DNA of 38,904 bases from Xanthobacteraceae bacterium (GCA_030037895.1 JASHPW010000013.1:1-38904), one strand, 5' to 3'. Shown: positions 9,157 through 18,517, counted from the first letter of the stretch. A program made the numbers and translations. The notes: a model not told the origin generated them from the sequence alone.

Positions 9157-10188
9157 ATGGCCATCTCCGACCTCATGCGGCACACCCGGTCCGCCGCTCT
9201 GGCCTTGTTCGCCGCGCTCGTACTTCCGGCGTCTGCCGATGCCGAGACCGTCATTCATTTCACGCTCGACCGCAAGATCGACGGGCCGGCGGCGCCGTTC
9301 TTCCTGGCCATCGACAAGGGTTACTTTAAGTCGGAAGGGCTCGACGTATCCATCGACGCCGCGAATGTCGCGAACGGTCCGTTCGACCCCATCAAACGCC
9401 TCGCTTCCGGCGGTTATGACATGGGCGTTGCCGACCTCAATTCGCTCATCAAGTTCCGTGACGGCAATCCCGGCACGCCGATCAAGGCGCTGTTCATCGT
9501 TTTCGACAAGCCGCCCTACGCGATCATCGCGCGCAAGAGCCGCGGCATTGCCACGCCAAAAGAGTTGGAAGGCAAGAAGCTTGGCGCTTCGTCCGCCGGC
9601 AGCACCTTCGCGCACTGGCCGATTTTCGCCAAGCTCAACGGGATCGACGCCGCCAAAGTTACGATCGAAAATGTCGGCGCGCCGGTGCGCGGCCCGATGC
9701 TGGCCGCCGGCGAGGTGGACGCCATCACCGGCTGCTCCTTCACCTCCTACGTGGACCTCAAGGACCACGGCGTGCCGCCGGACGACCTCGTCCTGCTGTT
9801 GATGGCCGATTACGGCGTCGAACTTTACGGCGACGCCATCATGGTCGCGCCGAATTTCGCCGAAGAAAAACCGGATGCCGTGCGCTCGTTTCTGCGCGCC
9901 TACGTGAAGGCGCTCAAGGACACGGTGCGCGATCCCGTGCACGCCGTCGATGCGGTGCTCAAACGCAACGACGAGGCCAAGAAAAACACCGAACTCGAGC
10001 GCCTGCGCATGGCGATCCGCGACAACATCGTCACCCCGGCGGTGAAGGCGAACGGCTACGGCGCGCTCGATCCGCAACGGCTGGCGGTGGCGATCGATCA
10101 GCTTGCCTTCGCCTACCCTTTCAAGGCGAAGGACAAGGCCGCCAGCGTCTTCGACCCGTCGTTCCTGCCGAAAGCCGCGGAACGGTAG
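9157..10188 (+). CDS. ABC transporter substrate-binding protein (NitT/TauT, NMT1/THI5-like)
   Basis: A 343-residue exported binding protein. The signal peptide covers residues 1-29 (basic MRHTR, hydrophobic AALALFAALVLP, cleavage after ASADA). The body shows the family features LDRKIDGPAAPFFLAIDKGYF, IKRLASGGYDMGVAD and LEGKKLGASSAGSTF, as in binding proteins for nitrate, taurine, sulfonates or thiamine precursors. The ligand cannot be told from sequence. Start ATG 9157 has AAGGA seven bases upstream. No permease or ATPase gene is adjacent, so it must work with a transporter encoded elsewhere. It is divergent from putA, but nothing ties it to proline. Confidence 0.85.
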   Translation: MAISDLMRHTRSAALALFAALVLPASADAETVIHFTLDRKIDGPAAPFFLAIDKGYFKSEGLDVSIDAANVANGPFDPIKRLASGGYDMGVADLNSLIKFRDGNPGTPIKALFIVFDKPPYAIIARKSRGIATPKELEGKKLGASSAGSTFAHWPIFAKLNGIDAAKVTIENVGAPVRGPMLAAGEVDAITGCSFTSYVDLKDHGVPPDDLVLLLMADYGVELYGDAIMVAPNFAEEKPDAVRSFLRAYVKALKDTVRDPVHAVDAVLKRNDEAKKNTELERLRMAIRDNIVTPAVKANGYGALDPQRLAVAIDQLAFAYPFKAKDKAASVFDPSFLPKAAER

Positions 10189-10237
10189 GCCGGTATCCGC
10201 GCTGACGTCGCTCTTTCGCCACGCTCGCCCGGCGGTG

Positions 10238-10750
10238 CTAAGTCGCGCTCGCCAGATATGCGGCGAGCCGATCGAGCGTGCCGATCCAGACGGCCTTCAT
10301 GCCGACGTGGGAGGAATCGAACGTTTTGCGTTCGACGTCCGTCGCATTATGCGCGGACCAGCGAACGCCGAACTTAGTCTTGCCGCCCGGCTCCTCTTCC
10401 AGGGTGACGATCGTCAGAGTTTCCAGCGGCCAGGTCGGAATGATGGGGTGCCGCGTGACGCCGCCGGCCTCGTTGGAGAATGAATTGATGAAGGCAAGCC
10501 GCTCCGGCGCGACGATCTCACGATAGATGAACTTGCCCCACATCTTGTAGCCGTCGGCGGACCGCATGCCGCAATGAAAGACGCCGCCGGGCCGCAAATC
10601 GATCGTGGCCGTGATCACAGTGAAGCCGGTCGGGCCCCACCATTGCCGCATGCGTTCCGCTTCCGTCAGCGCCTGCCACACCCGCTCACGCTGCGCGTCG
10701 AGGACGCGGGAAAAGACAAATTCCCCGCCACTCGATTCGGTACCCGTCAT
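10238..10750 (-). CDS. SRPBCC / AHSA1-domain protein
   Basis: A 170-residue START-like (AHSA1, activator of Hsp90 ATPase 1-like) protein: FVFSRVLDAQRERVWQALTE at the start, MRQWWGPTGF, LRPGGVFHCGMRS, and a C-terminal helix GTLDRLAAYLA. These domains form a hydrophobic cavity and many bacterial members are of unknown role; some pair with an ArsR-type repressor, which is missing here. Two ATGs lie six bases apart. GAGGA touches the first (10756) but stands six bases before the second (10750), so I take the second. It is convergent with the binding-protein gene and followed by 49 bases without features. Confidence 0.85.
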   Translation of the reverse strand: MTGTESSGGEFVFSRVLDAQRERVWQALTEAERMRQWWGPTGFTVITATIDLRPGGVFHCGMRSADGYKMWGKFIYREIVAPERLAFINSFSNEAGGVTRHPIIPTWPLETLTIVTLEEEPGGKTKFGVRWSAHNATDVERKTFDSSHVGMKAVWIGTLDRLAAYLASAT

Positions 10751-10904
10751 GGCCATTCCTCGCCGTCGTCGTGGAACACGGCCCTATTGTGGCACGAGGA
10801 TCATCCAGCCGATACCGGATTTGTCGGCGCGCATGCGACGATCTCACGCGGGGAGCGGCGTTCTCGCCGCATGGCTGCGCGCGCAGCTCGCGCCCGATGC
10901 GGCC

Positions 10905-10944
10905 GATCCTCCCCCGCTGCGCACTCGCTCCGCGGGGGAAGATC
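10905..10944. repeat. Palindromic repeat at the 3' end of the thiolase gene
   Basis: Thirteen-base arms GATCCTCCCCCGC (10905-10917) and GCGGGGGAAGATC (10932-10944) match at 12 positions with a 14-base loop. It begins six bases after the thiolase stop on the minus strand, so it probably shapes that transcript's 3' end. It belongs with the C-rich/G-rich palindromes seen elsewhere in the window. The rest of the 200-base gap (10757-10904) shows nothing else I can name. Confidence 0.6.
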
Positions 10945-10950
10945 AAACAC

Positions 10951-12123
10951 TCACCGCAGGCGTTCGAGGATGCTCACGTAATTGGCGACCGCGGCGCCGC
11001 CCATATTGAAGACGCCGCCGAGCCGCGCGTCCTTGACCTGCATGTCGCCGGCGGCGCCGGTAAGCTGCATCGCGGCGAGCGCGTGCATGGAGACGCCGGT
11101 GGCGCCGATCGGATGACCCTTGGCCTTGAGGCCGCCCGAGGGATTGACCGGCAGCGCGCCGTCCTTGGCGACGACGCCTTCGGCGATCACCCGCGCGCCC
11201 TGTCCCGCATCGGCGAGCCCCATGGCCTCGTATTCGATCAGCTCGGCGATGGTGAAACAGTCGTGCACCTCGGCGAAGGAAAGATCACCGAGCGCGACGC
11301 CGGCGCGCCCGAGTGCGCGCTGCCAGGCCAGGGCGCAGCCTTCGAACTTGAGAATGTCGCGCCGCGACATCGGCAAAAAGTCCTGCACGTGCTCGGCGGC
11401 GCGGAACACGATCGCCTTGCCGAGCTTGAGCGCGGTGTCGACGTCGGCGAGCACCACAGCGGCGGCGCCGTCGGAAACGAGCGAGCAGTCGGTGCGCTTG
11501 AGCGGACCGGCGACGCGCGGGTTCTTCTCGCCTTCGGTGCGGCAGAATTCGTAGCCGAGATCCTTGCGGATCTGCGCGTAAGGATTGCCGACGCCGTTCT
11601 TGTGGTTCTTGGCGGCGATGCGCGCGAGCGCGTCCGACTGGTCGCCCCAGCGCTGGAAATAGAGGTCGGCGATTTTGCCGAAAATGCCGGCAAAGCCGCC
11701 GTCGATGTCGGCCTCCTCGCGCACGTAGGAGGCTTTGAGCAGATTGCGGCCGATCTCGGCGGCGGGCGTCGTCGTCATCTGCTCGACCCCGACGACGAGC
11801 ACGAGGCGCGCGGCGCCCGCGGCGATCGCCTTAAGCCCCTGATGCACGGCGGCGGAGCCGGTCGCGCACGCGTTCTCGACCCGCGTGGCGCGCTTGAAGC
11901 GCAGATCGGGCGAGGCCTGCAACACCAGCGCGGCGGTGAAATCCTGCGCCGAGAAGCCGGCATTGAAGTGTCCGAGCACGATCTCGTCGATGTCCTTGGC
12001 GGCGATGGCGGCGTCGGCGAGCGCCTCGCTCGCCACGCGCACGATGAGACTCTCGACCGTTTCACCGGCGAGTTTGCCGAACGGCGTGTGCGCCCAACCG
12101 ACGATACAGGCGGTCATGTTCAC
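10951..12123 (-). CDS. Thiolase-family acyltransferase (SCP-x type)
   Basis: A 390-residue thiolase-fold enzyme. The nucleophile Cys is in VENACATGSAAVHQGL, and HDCFT and GHPIGATG follow, as in the SCP-x/acetyl-CoA acetyltransferase branch. The classic C-terminal CxG loop is replaced by FNMGGAA, also usual for that branch, where the Cys of HDCF takes its place. Such enzymes split or join acyl-CoA chains, often in lipid or steroid side-chain breakdown; the substrate is unknown. The start has AGGAGAG seven bases upstream. The DUF35/OB-fold partner that often accompanies these thiolases is absent, and the gene is single. Confidence 0.88.
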   Translation of the reverse strand: MNMTACIVGWAHTPFGKLAGETVESLIVRVASEALADAAIAAKDIDEIVLGHFNAGFSAQDFTAALVLQASPDLRFKRATRVENACATGSAAVHQGLKAIAAGAARLVLVVGVEQMTTTPAAEIGRNLLKASYVREEADIDGGFAGIFGKIADLYFQRWGDQSDALARIAAKNHKNGVGNPYAQIRKDLGYEFCRTEGEKNPRVAGPLKRTDCSLVSDGAAAVVLADVDTALKLGKAIVFRAAEHVQDFLPMSRRDILKFEGCALAWQRALGRAGVALGDLSFAEVHDCFTIAELIEYEAMGLADAGQGARVIAEGVVAKDGALPVNPSGGLKAKGHPIGATGVSMHALAAMQLTGAAGDMQVKDARLGGVFNMGGAAVANYVSILERLR

Positions 12124-12376
12124 TCTCCTGCCGAATTTCGGTCGCTATTGGCCGGCTATAGCGCGGTTGCAAATCCACATCGGTATTCACCGCATGTCCA
12201 TGATACCGGTATTCGTCTTTGCGTTCGAGCGTGCCTTGGGTTTAGATGGTGCCGCGCCTGCGTTTTGGGAACCTTTCGTGAACCCTTCGCGGCCCTTTTG
12301 TCGATTCCTTCGTGGTCCCTGCGGGCGACCCCTGAAGCGACTCCCAGGGCCCGACCAACCGAACGGACCGCGATAC

Positions 12377-13798
12377 GTGTATCAGTGGCAGTATCTTCGG
12401 CGGGCGCTGACGCTCGCCATCGCTCTCGGTTTTCTCTTCGCTCCGGCCTTGACCACATCCGCGCGCGCGGAAGCCCTGCTTCTGGTCGAAGCCGATTCCG
12501 GCAAGGTGCTGCTCGCCGAAAATGCGACCTATCCCTGGTATCCGGCCTCGGTGACGAAGCTGATGACCGCTTACCTTATCTTGCAGGCGGTCAAGCAGAA
12601 ACGCATCACGCTCGATACGCTGTTTACGGTGTCGCACAACGCCGCGGCGCAGGCGCCGACCAAAATGGGTTTCCCAGTCGGTACTCAGGTGACGGTCGAC
12701 AACGCGCTCAAGATGATGATGGTGCACTCGGCGAACGACATGGCGGTGCTGTTCGCCGAGGGCCTCTCCGGCTCGATCGAGAATTTCTCCGCCGAGATGA
12801 CACAGACGGCGCATCGCCTCGGCATGACGGAATCGAATTTCGTCAATCCCAACGGCTTGCCGGAAGACGGCCAGGTCACATCGGCGCGGGATCTCGCGAT
12901 TCTTGCGCGGGCGTTGATTCACGACTTCCCCGAATACGGCTTCTATTGGCACATTGCGGCGATCAAATTCGGCCGGCGCATCATCCGCAACACCAACCCG
13001 CTGCTCGGGCGCTATCCCGGCATCGACGGCATGAAGACCGGCTTCATCTGCGCGTCCGGGTTCAACATCGTTGCCACGGCGACGCGCGGCGGCCGGCGGC
13101 TGATCGCGGTGGTGCTCGGCGCGCCGTCTTCCGGCGCGCGCTCGGTTACGGCCGCGGAGTTGCTGGAAAGAGGCTTTACGCAGAACCCGCTCGCTTGGCT
13201 CACGCCCTCGCTCGGCTCGGTCGATGCGCTGGCGCCGATCGAGGCCTCTCCGCCCAATCTGCACGACGAAGTGTGCGGAGGACATCGCAAGCGGCCGCCG
13301 GCGGAAGATGAGGCAGAGGAGGAAGCCGTCAACACCGACGTGAATTCGCCGTTCTCGGCGCTGCTGTCGAGCCTGCGCGCGCCGACTCCCAAGGGCGCCG
13401 CGCTCCTCTCCGACTATGGGCCGGTGACGCCGATCGTCGTCTATACCGGACCGACGCGCACTCCGGCGGAGCTTGCCAAGCTCAATGCTCGCGAGACCGC
13501 CCACCATCGGAAGAAAAAAGCGGGGGCGAGGTCCGCAGTGGCGAAGTCCGCGGACGAGAAAGCCAAAGACGGAAAAGAGAAAGCTGCAGACCAGAAGGCC
13601 ACGAACAAAAAGGCCGCAACTGAAATGAAAGCCGGCGCTCGCTCATGGACGCCGACGTCGCCGGCGACGCTCGCGGCAAGCCCGCCTCCTGATTTGAAAA
13701 CAAAATCAGCGACCAGCAAGCCGAAAAAGCGGTCGCAAGCGGGAGCCGCCGATCAAGCCGATCCTGAGGCGAAAACGCCGGTCAATGCGGCGCAGTAA
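12377..13798 (+). CDS. D-alanyl-D-alanine carboxypeptidase (peptidase S11), with Lys/Ala-rich C-terminal tail
   Basis: This penicillin-binding-protein-type enzyme trims the terminal D-Ala of peptidoglycan peptides in the periplasm. With the GTG start at 12377 the product has 473 residues: a signal peptide (residues 1-31, hydrophobic ALTLAIALGFLFAPAL, cut near SARA), catalytic SVTK at 58-61, SAN at 118-120 and KTG at 220-222. From about residue 300 the usual C-terminal domain is not recognisable. Instead there is an acidic patch (EDEAEEEAV) and then some 110 residues rich in Lys, Ala, Thr and Pro, probably disordered and perhaps wall-binding. An in-frame ATG at 12194 would add 61 residues before the signal peptide, which makes it unlikely. 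The 250-base region upstream shows no other gene. Confidence 0.88.
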   Translation: MYQWQYLRRALTLAIALGFLFAPALTTSARAEALLLVEADSGKVLLAENATYPWYPASVTKLMTAYLILQAVKQKRITLDTLFTVSHNAAAQAPTKMGFPVGTQVTVDNALKMMMVHSANDMAVLFAEGLSGSIENFSAEMTQTAHRLGMTESNFVNPNGLPEDGQVTSARDLAILARALIHDFPEYGFYWHIAAIKFGRRIIRNTNPLLGRYPGIDGMKTGFICASGFNIVATATRGGRRLIAVVLGAPSSGARSVTAAELLERGFTQNPLAWLTPSLGSVDALAPIEASPPNLHDEVCGGHRKRPPAEDEAEEEAVNTDVNSPFSALLSSLRAPTPKGAALLSDYGPVTPIVVYTGPTRTPAELAKLNARETAHHRKKKAGARSAVAKSADEKAKDGKEKAADQKATNKKAATEMKAGARSWTPTSPATLAASPPPDLKTKSATSKPKKRSQAGAADQADPEAKTPVNAAQ

Positions 13799-13815
13799 CG
13801 GCAACCGCCGTGGCA

Positions 13816-15990
13816 TTACAAGAAACTCTGCGGGTCGACGTCGATGCCCAGCTTGATCGAGCCCTTCGCCTTGGGCGCGGCGGCGAGCCAATCGCGCAGA
13901 TAAGCGGAGAGGTCGAAGGTGCGCGGGGATTTGACCAATAAGCGCAAACGATGCCGGCCGCGTACCAGAGAGCGCGGTGCGTCGGCGGGACCGAGGACGC
14001 GCACGTCGTCGCGCGGCGGCGCGGCGCGCGCAAGCAGCCGCGCGTAAGATTGCGTATCGTGCTTGTCGGGACCGGAGACGACGAGGCTGGCGAGGCGGCC
14101 GAACGGCGGATAATGGGCGCGTTCGCGCGCTTCGATCTCGGCGTCATAGAATGCCTCGCGATCCTGCGCGATCAACGCACGTATCACCGGATGCTCAGGC
14201 TGGTGCGTCTGCAGCAGCCCGAAGCCGATGCCGGCGTCGCGTCCGGCCCTGCCAACCACCTGATGCAGGAGCTGGAAGGTGCGCTCGGCCGCGCGCGGGT
14301 CGCCGTTATTGAGGCCGAGATCGGCGTCGACGACGCCGACGAGGTTGAGCTTCGGGAAGTGATGGCCTTTGGCGACAAGCTGCGTGCCAATGACGATATC
14401 GAAGCGGCCTTGGGCGATGTCGTCCAATTCTTCGCGTAAACGCTCGACCGTGGCGACGAGGTCGCTGGAGAGCACCAGCACGCGCGCCTGCGGGAAAAGC
14501 TCGCGCACTTCCTCTTCGAGGCGTTCGACGCCGGGCCCGACCGCGACGAACGAATTTTGCGCCTGGCATTGGGGGCAAGCCGGCGGATGCGGCACGGCGA
14601 AGCCGCAATGGTGGCAGACGAGCTCTCTGCGGAAGCGGTGATCGACCAGCCAGGCGTCGCAGTTCGGACAGGAGAAGCGGAAGCCGCAAGCGCGGCAAAG
14701 CGTCAACGGCGCATAGCCGCGGCGATTGAGAAAGAACAGCGCCTGCTCGCCGCGCTCGAGCGCGGTCTTGACCGCGCCAGCGAGCGGCGGCGCGATGAAA
14801 CGACCGGGCGGCGGCCGCTCGCGGCGCAGGTCGATCGCTTCGACCGACGGCATAGATTGGCCGCCGAAGCGCTCGGGCAAAGCGAGCCGCCGATAGCGGC
14901 CGCGCCGCGCATTGACCTCGGTCTCGAGCGAAGGCGTCGCCGAGGCGAGCACCACCGGGATGTGCGCGATATGGCCGCGCACCACCGCCATATCGCGGGC
15001 GTGGTAGCGCACGCCGTCCTCCTGCTTGTAGGCTTGGTCGTGCTCCTCATCGACGACGATGAGGCCGAGATCGGCGTAGGGCAGGAACAACGCCGAGCGC
15101 GCGCCGACAACGACGGATACCTCCCCTTGTGCGACGGCCGACCATGCGCGCGCGCGCCGACGCGGGGTGAGTTCCGAGTGCCATTCCGCCGGCCGCTCGC
15201 CGAAGCGGGCGGCAAAACGGTCAAGAAACTGCGCGGTGAGCGCGATCTCGGGCATCAAGATGAGGCTCTGTCGGCCGCGGCGGATCGTGTCCGCCACCGC
15301 TTCGAAATAGACCTCGGTCTTGCCGGAGCCGGTGACGCCGTCGAGGAGCGTCACCGAATAGCCGCCTTGCGCCAATGTTGCTTTCAGCGCCGCGGCGGCG
15401 AAGCTTTGGTCGCCGGTGAAATCCGCCGGCGCGAGATCGGGATCGGGCTGATGCGCAATCGGCTCCGGCGGCAGCACGACCGTTTCGAGCGTGCCTTCGT
15501 CGATCAACCCCTCGATCACGCCGGCGCTGACGGCGGTCTCGCGCGCGGCTTCGCTTTTGCCGCGCACCATGCCGTCGGCGAGGAGGGCGAGTACGCGCTC
15601 GCGCGCCGCCGTCATGCGCTGCGGTCGCGCGCCGGCAAGGCGCACGCCGATGCGCGCGCGCGGGCTGCCGAGGTGCTCGCCCATGCGCAGGCACATGCGC
15701 AGCACCATGCCGCGCGAAGCGACCGTGTAGTTCGCGACCCAATCGACGAAATGGCGCAATTCCGGCTTGAGCGGCGGCAGTGCGAGCTTGTCCTCGATGT
15801 CCTTGAGCCGGTTGTCGAGCCGGCGATCGGGCTTCGGATTTTCCGCCCAAACGACAGCGGTCGCCTCGCGGGCGCCGAGCGGCACGCAGACGATGTCGCC
15901 CGGCGCGAGCTTAAGCTCGTCCGGCGCCCGATACGAATAAGTCCGGTCGAGGGCGACCGGGACGAGGACATCGACGACGCGTCTGGCCAT
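13816..15990 (-). CDS. priA: Primosomal protein N' / replication restart helicase PriA
   Basis: PriA reloads the replisome at stalled forks. The 724-residue protein has the N-terminal DNA-binding domain (RVVDVLVPVALDRTYSY) and Walker A GVTGSGKT at 218-225. Walker B is DEEH at 314-317, and SATPS follows. The zinc-binding cysteine cluster is intact (CRACGFRFSCPNCD, then CHHCG and CPQCQ: eight Cys), and the helicase motif HQVVGRAGR is present. Length is as usual for alphaproteobacteria. It is convergent with the carboxypeptidase gene (17-base gap) and divergent from xerC, an arrangement common in this group. Confidence 0.97.
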   Translation of the reverse strand: MARRVVDVLVPVALDRTYSYRAPDELKLAPGDIVCVPLGAREATAVVWAENPKPDRRLDNRLKDIEDKLALPPLKPELRHFVDWVANYTVASRGMVLRMCLRMGEHLGSPRARIGVRLAGARPQRMTAARERVLALLADGMVRGKSEAARETAVSAGVIEGLIDEGTLETVVLPPEPIAHQPDPDLAPADFTGDQSFAAAALKATLAQGGYSVTLLDGVTGSGKTEVYFEAVADTIRRGRQSLILMPEIALTAQFLDRFAARFGERPAEWHSELTPRRRARAWSAVAQGEVSVVVGARSALFLPYADLGLIVVDEEHDQAYKQEDGVRYHARDMAVVRGHIAHIPVVLASATPSLETEVNARRGRYRRLALPERFGGQSMPSVEAIDLRRERPPPGRFIAPPLAGAVKTALERGEQALFFLNRRGYAPLTLCRACGFRFSCPNCDAWLVDHRFRRELVCHHCGFAVPHPPACPQCQAQNSFVAVGPGVERLEEEVRELFPQARVLVLSSDLVATVERLREELDDIAQGRFDIVIGTQLVAKGHHFPKLNLVGVVDADLGLNNGDPRAAERTFQLLHQVVGRAGRDAGIGFGLLQTHQPEHPVIRALIAQDREAFYDAEIEARERAHYPPFGRLASLVVSGPDKHDTQSYARLLARAAPPRDDVRVLGPADAPRSLVRGRHRLRLLVKSPRTFDLSAYLRDWLAAAPKAKGSIKLGIDVDPQSFL

Positions 15991-16056
15991 GGCGGCAATT
16001 TTCCGCCGATTCCGGGCGGTTAAGAAAGGGTAAAGAGCTGCAATCTAACGTTTGGT

Positions 16057-16089
16057 GGATGGTGCACCCATCCGCCCCCCGAAGCGGGG
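16057..16089. repeat. Two adjacent small hairpins upstream of xerC
   Basis: GGATGG (16057-16062) pairs with CCATCC (16068-16073), and CCCCG (16077-16081) pairs with CGGGG (16085-16089). They lie in the priA/xerC divergent region about 30 bases before the xerC start, so they would be in the xerC mRNA leader. They resemble the C-rich/G-rich palindromes found elsewhere in the window. Confidence 0.45.
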
Positions 16090-16116
16090 AAGGAAAGTCG
16101 CGGGGACGAGCAGGAG

Positions 16117-17067
16117 ATGGCTTCGAAGAGTGAAACAGGTTCCGTCGCGCCCAAGGTCGCAGCCGAGATCGATAGCTGGCTGCGTTACCTCGGCGACGAA
16201 CGTCGTTTTTCGCCAAGAACGATCGCGGCCTATCGGCGCGATGTGCTGCAATTCCTCGCCTTCCTCGCCGAACACCTGGGCGGTGCGCCCTCGCTGCAGG
16301 CGCTTGCGGCGCTCACGCCGGCGGATGTGCGCGCCTTCATGGCGGCGCGGCGCGGCAACAACATTAGCGGCCGCTCGCTGATGCGCACGCTCGCCGGCGT
16401 GCGCGGCTTTGCGCGGTTTCTCGAACGCAACGGCAAGGGCAAAGTCGCCGCGCTCGCCGCGGTGCGCGCGCCGAAAATCGCCAAGACCTTGCCGCGGCCG
16501 CTGCCGATCGCCGCCGCCAAGGACATCACCAGTCCCGACCTGCCGGCCGGCGACGGGCATGCGCCGTGGGTTCACGCGCGCGATGCGGCAGTGCTGGCCC
16601 TGCTCTACGGATGCGGTCTGCGCATTTCCGAAGCGCTCGGCCTCAAGCGCGCCGATTTCGGCGACGGCGGGTGGGACGCCATCACCGTGACGGGCAAGGG
16701 CGGCAAGCAACGCATGGTCCCGGTGCTGCCGCAGGTGACGAAGCTTGTCGCCGCTTATGCCGCGCTTTGCCCTTACGATCTACCCGAGCAGGGGCCGCTG
16801 TTCGTCGGCGCCAAGGGTGGTCCGCTGTCGGCACGTGTGGTGCAGTTGGCGATGGCACGGCTGCGCGGGGCGCTTGGCCTTCCTGACACGGCGACGCCGC
16901 ATGCGTTGCGGCACTCCTTCGCAACGCACCTTTTGGCGCGCGGCGGCGACCTGCGCTCGATCCAGGAACTGCTCGGCCACGCTTCGCTGGCGACGACGCA
17001 GATCTATACTGAAGTCGACGCCGAGCGCCTGATCGCGGCCTATCGCAGCGCCCATCCGCGCGCGTAA
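16117..17067 (+). CDS. xerC: Tyrosine recombinase XerC
   Basis: XerC/XerD resolve chromosome dimers at dif. The 316-residue protein has the SAM-like N-terminal core-binding domain (LGDERRFSPRTIAAYRRD) and all catalytic residues: Arg169 in YGCGLRISEALGL, Lys195 in TGKGGKQR, His262 and Arg265 in HALRHSFATHLL, His288 in LLGHASL, and nucleophile Tyr297 in TQIYTEV. The place next to priA favours XerC rather than XerD. The start ATG 16117 has GGGGACGAG upstream. Confidence 0.92.
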   Translation: MASKSETGSVAPKVAAEIDSWLRYLGDERRFSPRTIAAYRRDVLQFLAFLAEHLGGAPSLQALAALTPADVRAFMAARRGNNISGRSLMRTLAGVRGFARFLERNGKGKVAALAAVRAPKIAKTLPRPLPIAAAKDITSPDLPAGDGHAPWVHARDAAVLALLYGCGLRISEALGLKRADFGDGGWDAITVTGKGGKQRMVPVLPQVTKLVAAYAALCPYDLPEQGPLFVGAKGGPLSARVVQLAMARLRGALGLPDTATPHALRHSFATHLLARGGDLRSIQELLGHASLATTQIYTEVDAERLIAAYRSAHPRA

Positions 17068-17069
17068 GC

Positions 17070-17103
17070 CCCTCCCCACCACGCGTTGCGGGAGGGACGG
17101 GGG
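17070..17103. repeat. C-rich/G-rich palindrome downstream of xerC
   Basis: CCCCTCCCC is followed about 15 bases later by GGGAGGGACGGGGG, giving an imperfect hairpin immediately after the xerC stop. No T-run follows. The remaining 160 bases before the lipoprotein gene show nothing else apart from GC-rich sequence. Confidence 0.5.
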
Positions 17104-17270
17104 AGACGCCGCGGCGCGCGAGCGGCGCCGGCGAGCAATTCCTTAACCATCGTCGCCTAGCTTTGCCTGTCGGTGCTGTCCGGCCGCCGGCCCGGCGCCC
17201 GCCGGCGCGCCGCAGCGATCCGCGTGTCGGGACGCAATTGGCCGGGCGCATCGTCGTCCGGAGCGCGTTG

Positions 17271-17939
17271 ATGAGCATCCGAGTGGCCCGGGTCCTGATC
17301 GTTGTCGCGGCGTGCCTGACCTCGCTCTGCGCTTGCTCTTCCACGACGAAACTCAGCGATCTATGGACGCCGAAAGGCAGTGACGCGTCGAGCGGGTCGG
17401 CGGGCGCCGCAGGCGGGACGACGAAGACGGGTGACGCGTCGGACTTTCCTGCGGCTGCCGCTGCCGCCAACGAGACCACGGGGTCGATCAAGGTGCAGCC
17501 CGCCGAGCCCGGCTCCAGCGGCGAGCCGGTCGCGCCATTGGCGAAGCCCGGCCTCCTCGGCGACGACCCCAACGATGACGTGCAGCTCGGCAAGAAATAT
17601 TTCCGCAGCAACAATTTCGGTCTTGCCGAGAAGAGCTTCCGCACCGCCGTCGAGAAGCATCCGCGCGATGCCGAGGCCTGGGTCGGATTGGCGGCGTCCT
17701 ACGATCGGCTGCGCCGCTTCGATCTCGCCGATCGCGCCTACCAGGAAGCCATTCGCATCGTCGGCAAGACGCCGGAAATCCTCAACGACCAGGGTTTCTC
17801 CTATATGCTGCGCGGCGACTATGCGCGGGCGCACAAGATCCTCGACGAAGCGCAGGGTAAGGATCCCAGCAATCCTTACATCCGGGCCAATATGCGCCTG
17901 CTCGAAGACAGCTACCGCGAGGGCAAGGCGGTCCAGTAA
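17271..17939 (+). CDS. TPR-repeat lipoprotein (TadD-like)
   Basis: A 222-residue protein with a lipoprotein signal (hydrophobic VLIVVAACLTSLCAC, lipobox LCAC), a low-complexity Ser/Gly/Ala/Thr linker to about residue 95, then two or three tetratricopeptide repeats. Examples are LGKKYFRSNNFGLAEKSFRTA, split over residues 105-125, and the AEAWVGLAASYDRL and LNDQGFSYMLRGDYARA segments. The layout recalls TadD, the outer-membrane pilotin-like protein of Flp/Tad pili, but no other tad gene is near, so the role is open: TPRs bind partner proteins. The start ATG 17271 has GGAG eight bases upstream. Confidence 0.8.
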   Translation: MSIRVARVLIVVAACLTSLCACSSTTKLSDLWTPKGSDASSGSAGAAGGTTKTGDASDFPAAAAAANETTGSIKVQPAEPGSSGEPVAPLAKPGLLGDDPNDDVQLGKKYFRSNNFGLAEKSFRTAVEKHPRDAEAWVGLAASYDRLRRFDLADRAYQEAIRIVGKTPEILNDQGFSYMLRGDYARAHKILDEAQGKDPSNPYIRANMRLLEDSYREGKAVQ

Positions 17940-18040
17940 GGCCACAGGCAATGGCGCGCGAACTCGCGCTGGCTTGAACCGCGCGCTTTACGTCGCGATA
18001 TGAACGTGGGAATAAACTCGCCTCGCAACGGGACGTGCGC

Positions 18041-18517
18041 ATGTTCGATTCGTTCAAGAGCTTCATCACCGAATTCGTCGACGGCGAGAAACATCCGAGC
18101 CAATTCGCCGACCACGATTACCGTCTCGCGGCGGTGGCTCTGCTCGTGCACGCCGCCGCTGTTGACGGCGAGATGTCGCCGAGCGAGCGCGGGAAGCTGC
18201 ACGCGGTCGTCAAACGGCGTTTCGCTCTCGATGATGCCTTGACCGACGAGCTGATCGACAAGGCGACCTTGGCCGAGCACGAAGCGGTCGATCTTTATCA
18301 TTTTACCAGCCAGCTCAACCGCACACTCGATGAGCAGGGCCGTGCCCGCGTCATCGAAATGATGTGGGAGATTGTTTACGCCGACGGCCGGCGCGACGAG
18401 CTGGAGGACAATCTGTTGTGGCGCGCCGCCGACCTCCTTGGCGTCTCGCCGCGGGAGCGCATCGAGCTGCGGCGGCGCATCGCGGCGGCAGCGAGCGCGG
18501 CCGGCGGCGACAGATGA
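18041..18517 (+). CDS. TerB-family (tellurite-resistance-like) protein
   Basis: A 158-residue all-helical protein with the TerB-like pattern: LAAVALLVHAAAVDGEMSPSE with an acidic DGE metal-type site, repeated later as EIVYADGRRDELED, and LWRAADLLGVSPRERIELRR at the end. TerB-like proteins bind metal ions through these acidic clusters; despite the name most are not shown to resist tellurite. The start ATG 18041 (MFDSFKSF) is preferred to a GTG six bases earlier. Its stop overlaps the next gene's start as ATGA (18514-18517), so the two are very likely co-translated. Confidence 0.85.
   Translation: MFDSFKSFITEFVDGEKHPSQFADHDYRLAAVALLVHAAAVDGEMSPSERGKLHAVVKRRFALDDALTDELIDKATLAEHEAVDLYHFTSQLNRTLDEQGRARVIEMMWEIVYADGRRDELEDNLLWRAADLLGVSPRERIELRRRIAAAASAAGGDR

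Noticed and set aside
12194..12376. Earlier ATG for the D,D-carboxypeptidase
   Set aside because: It would place 61 unrelated residues before a complete signal peptide; the GTG at 12377 fits export better, though not proven.
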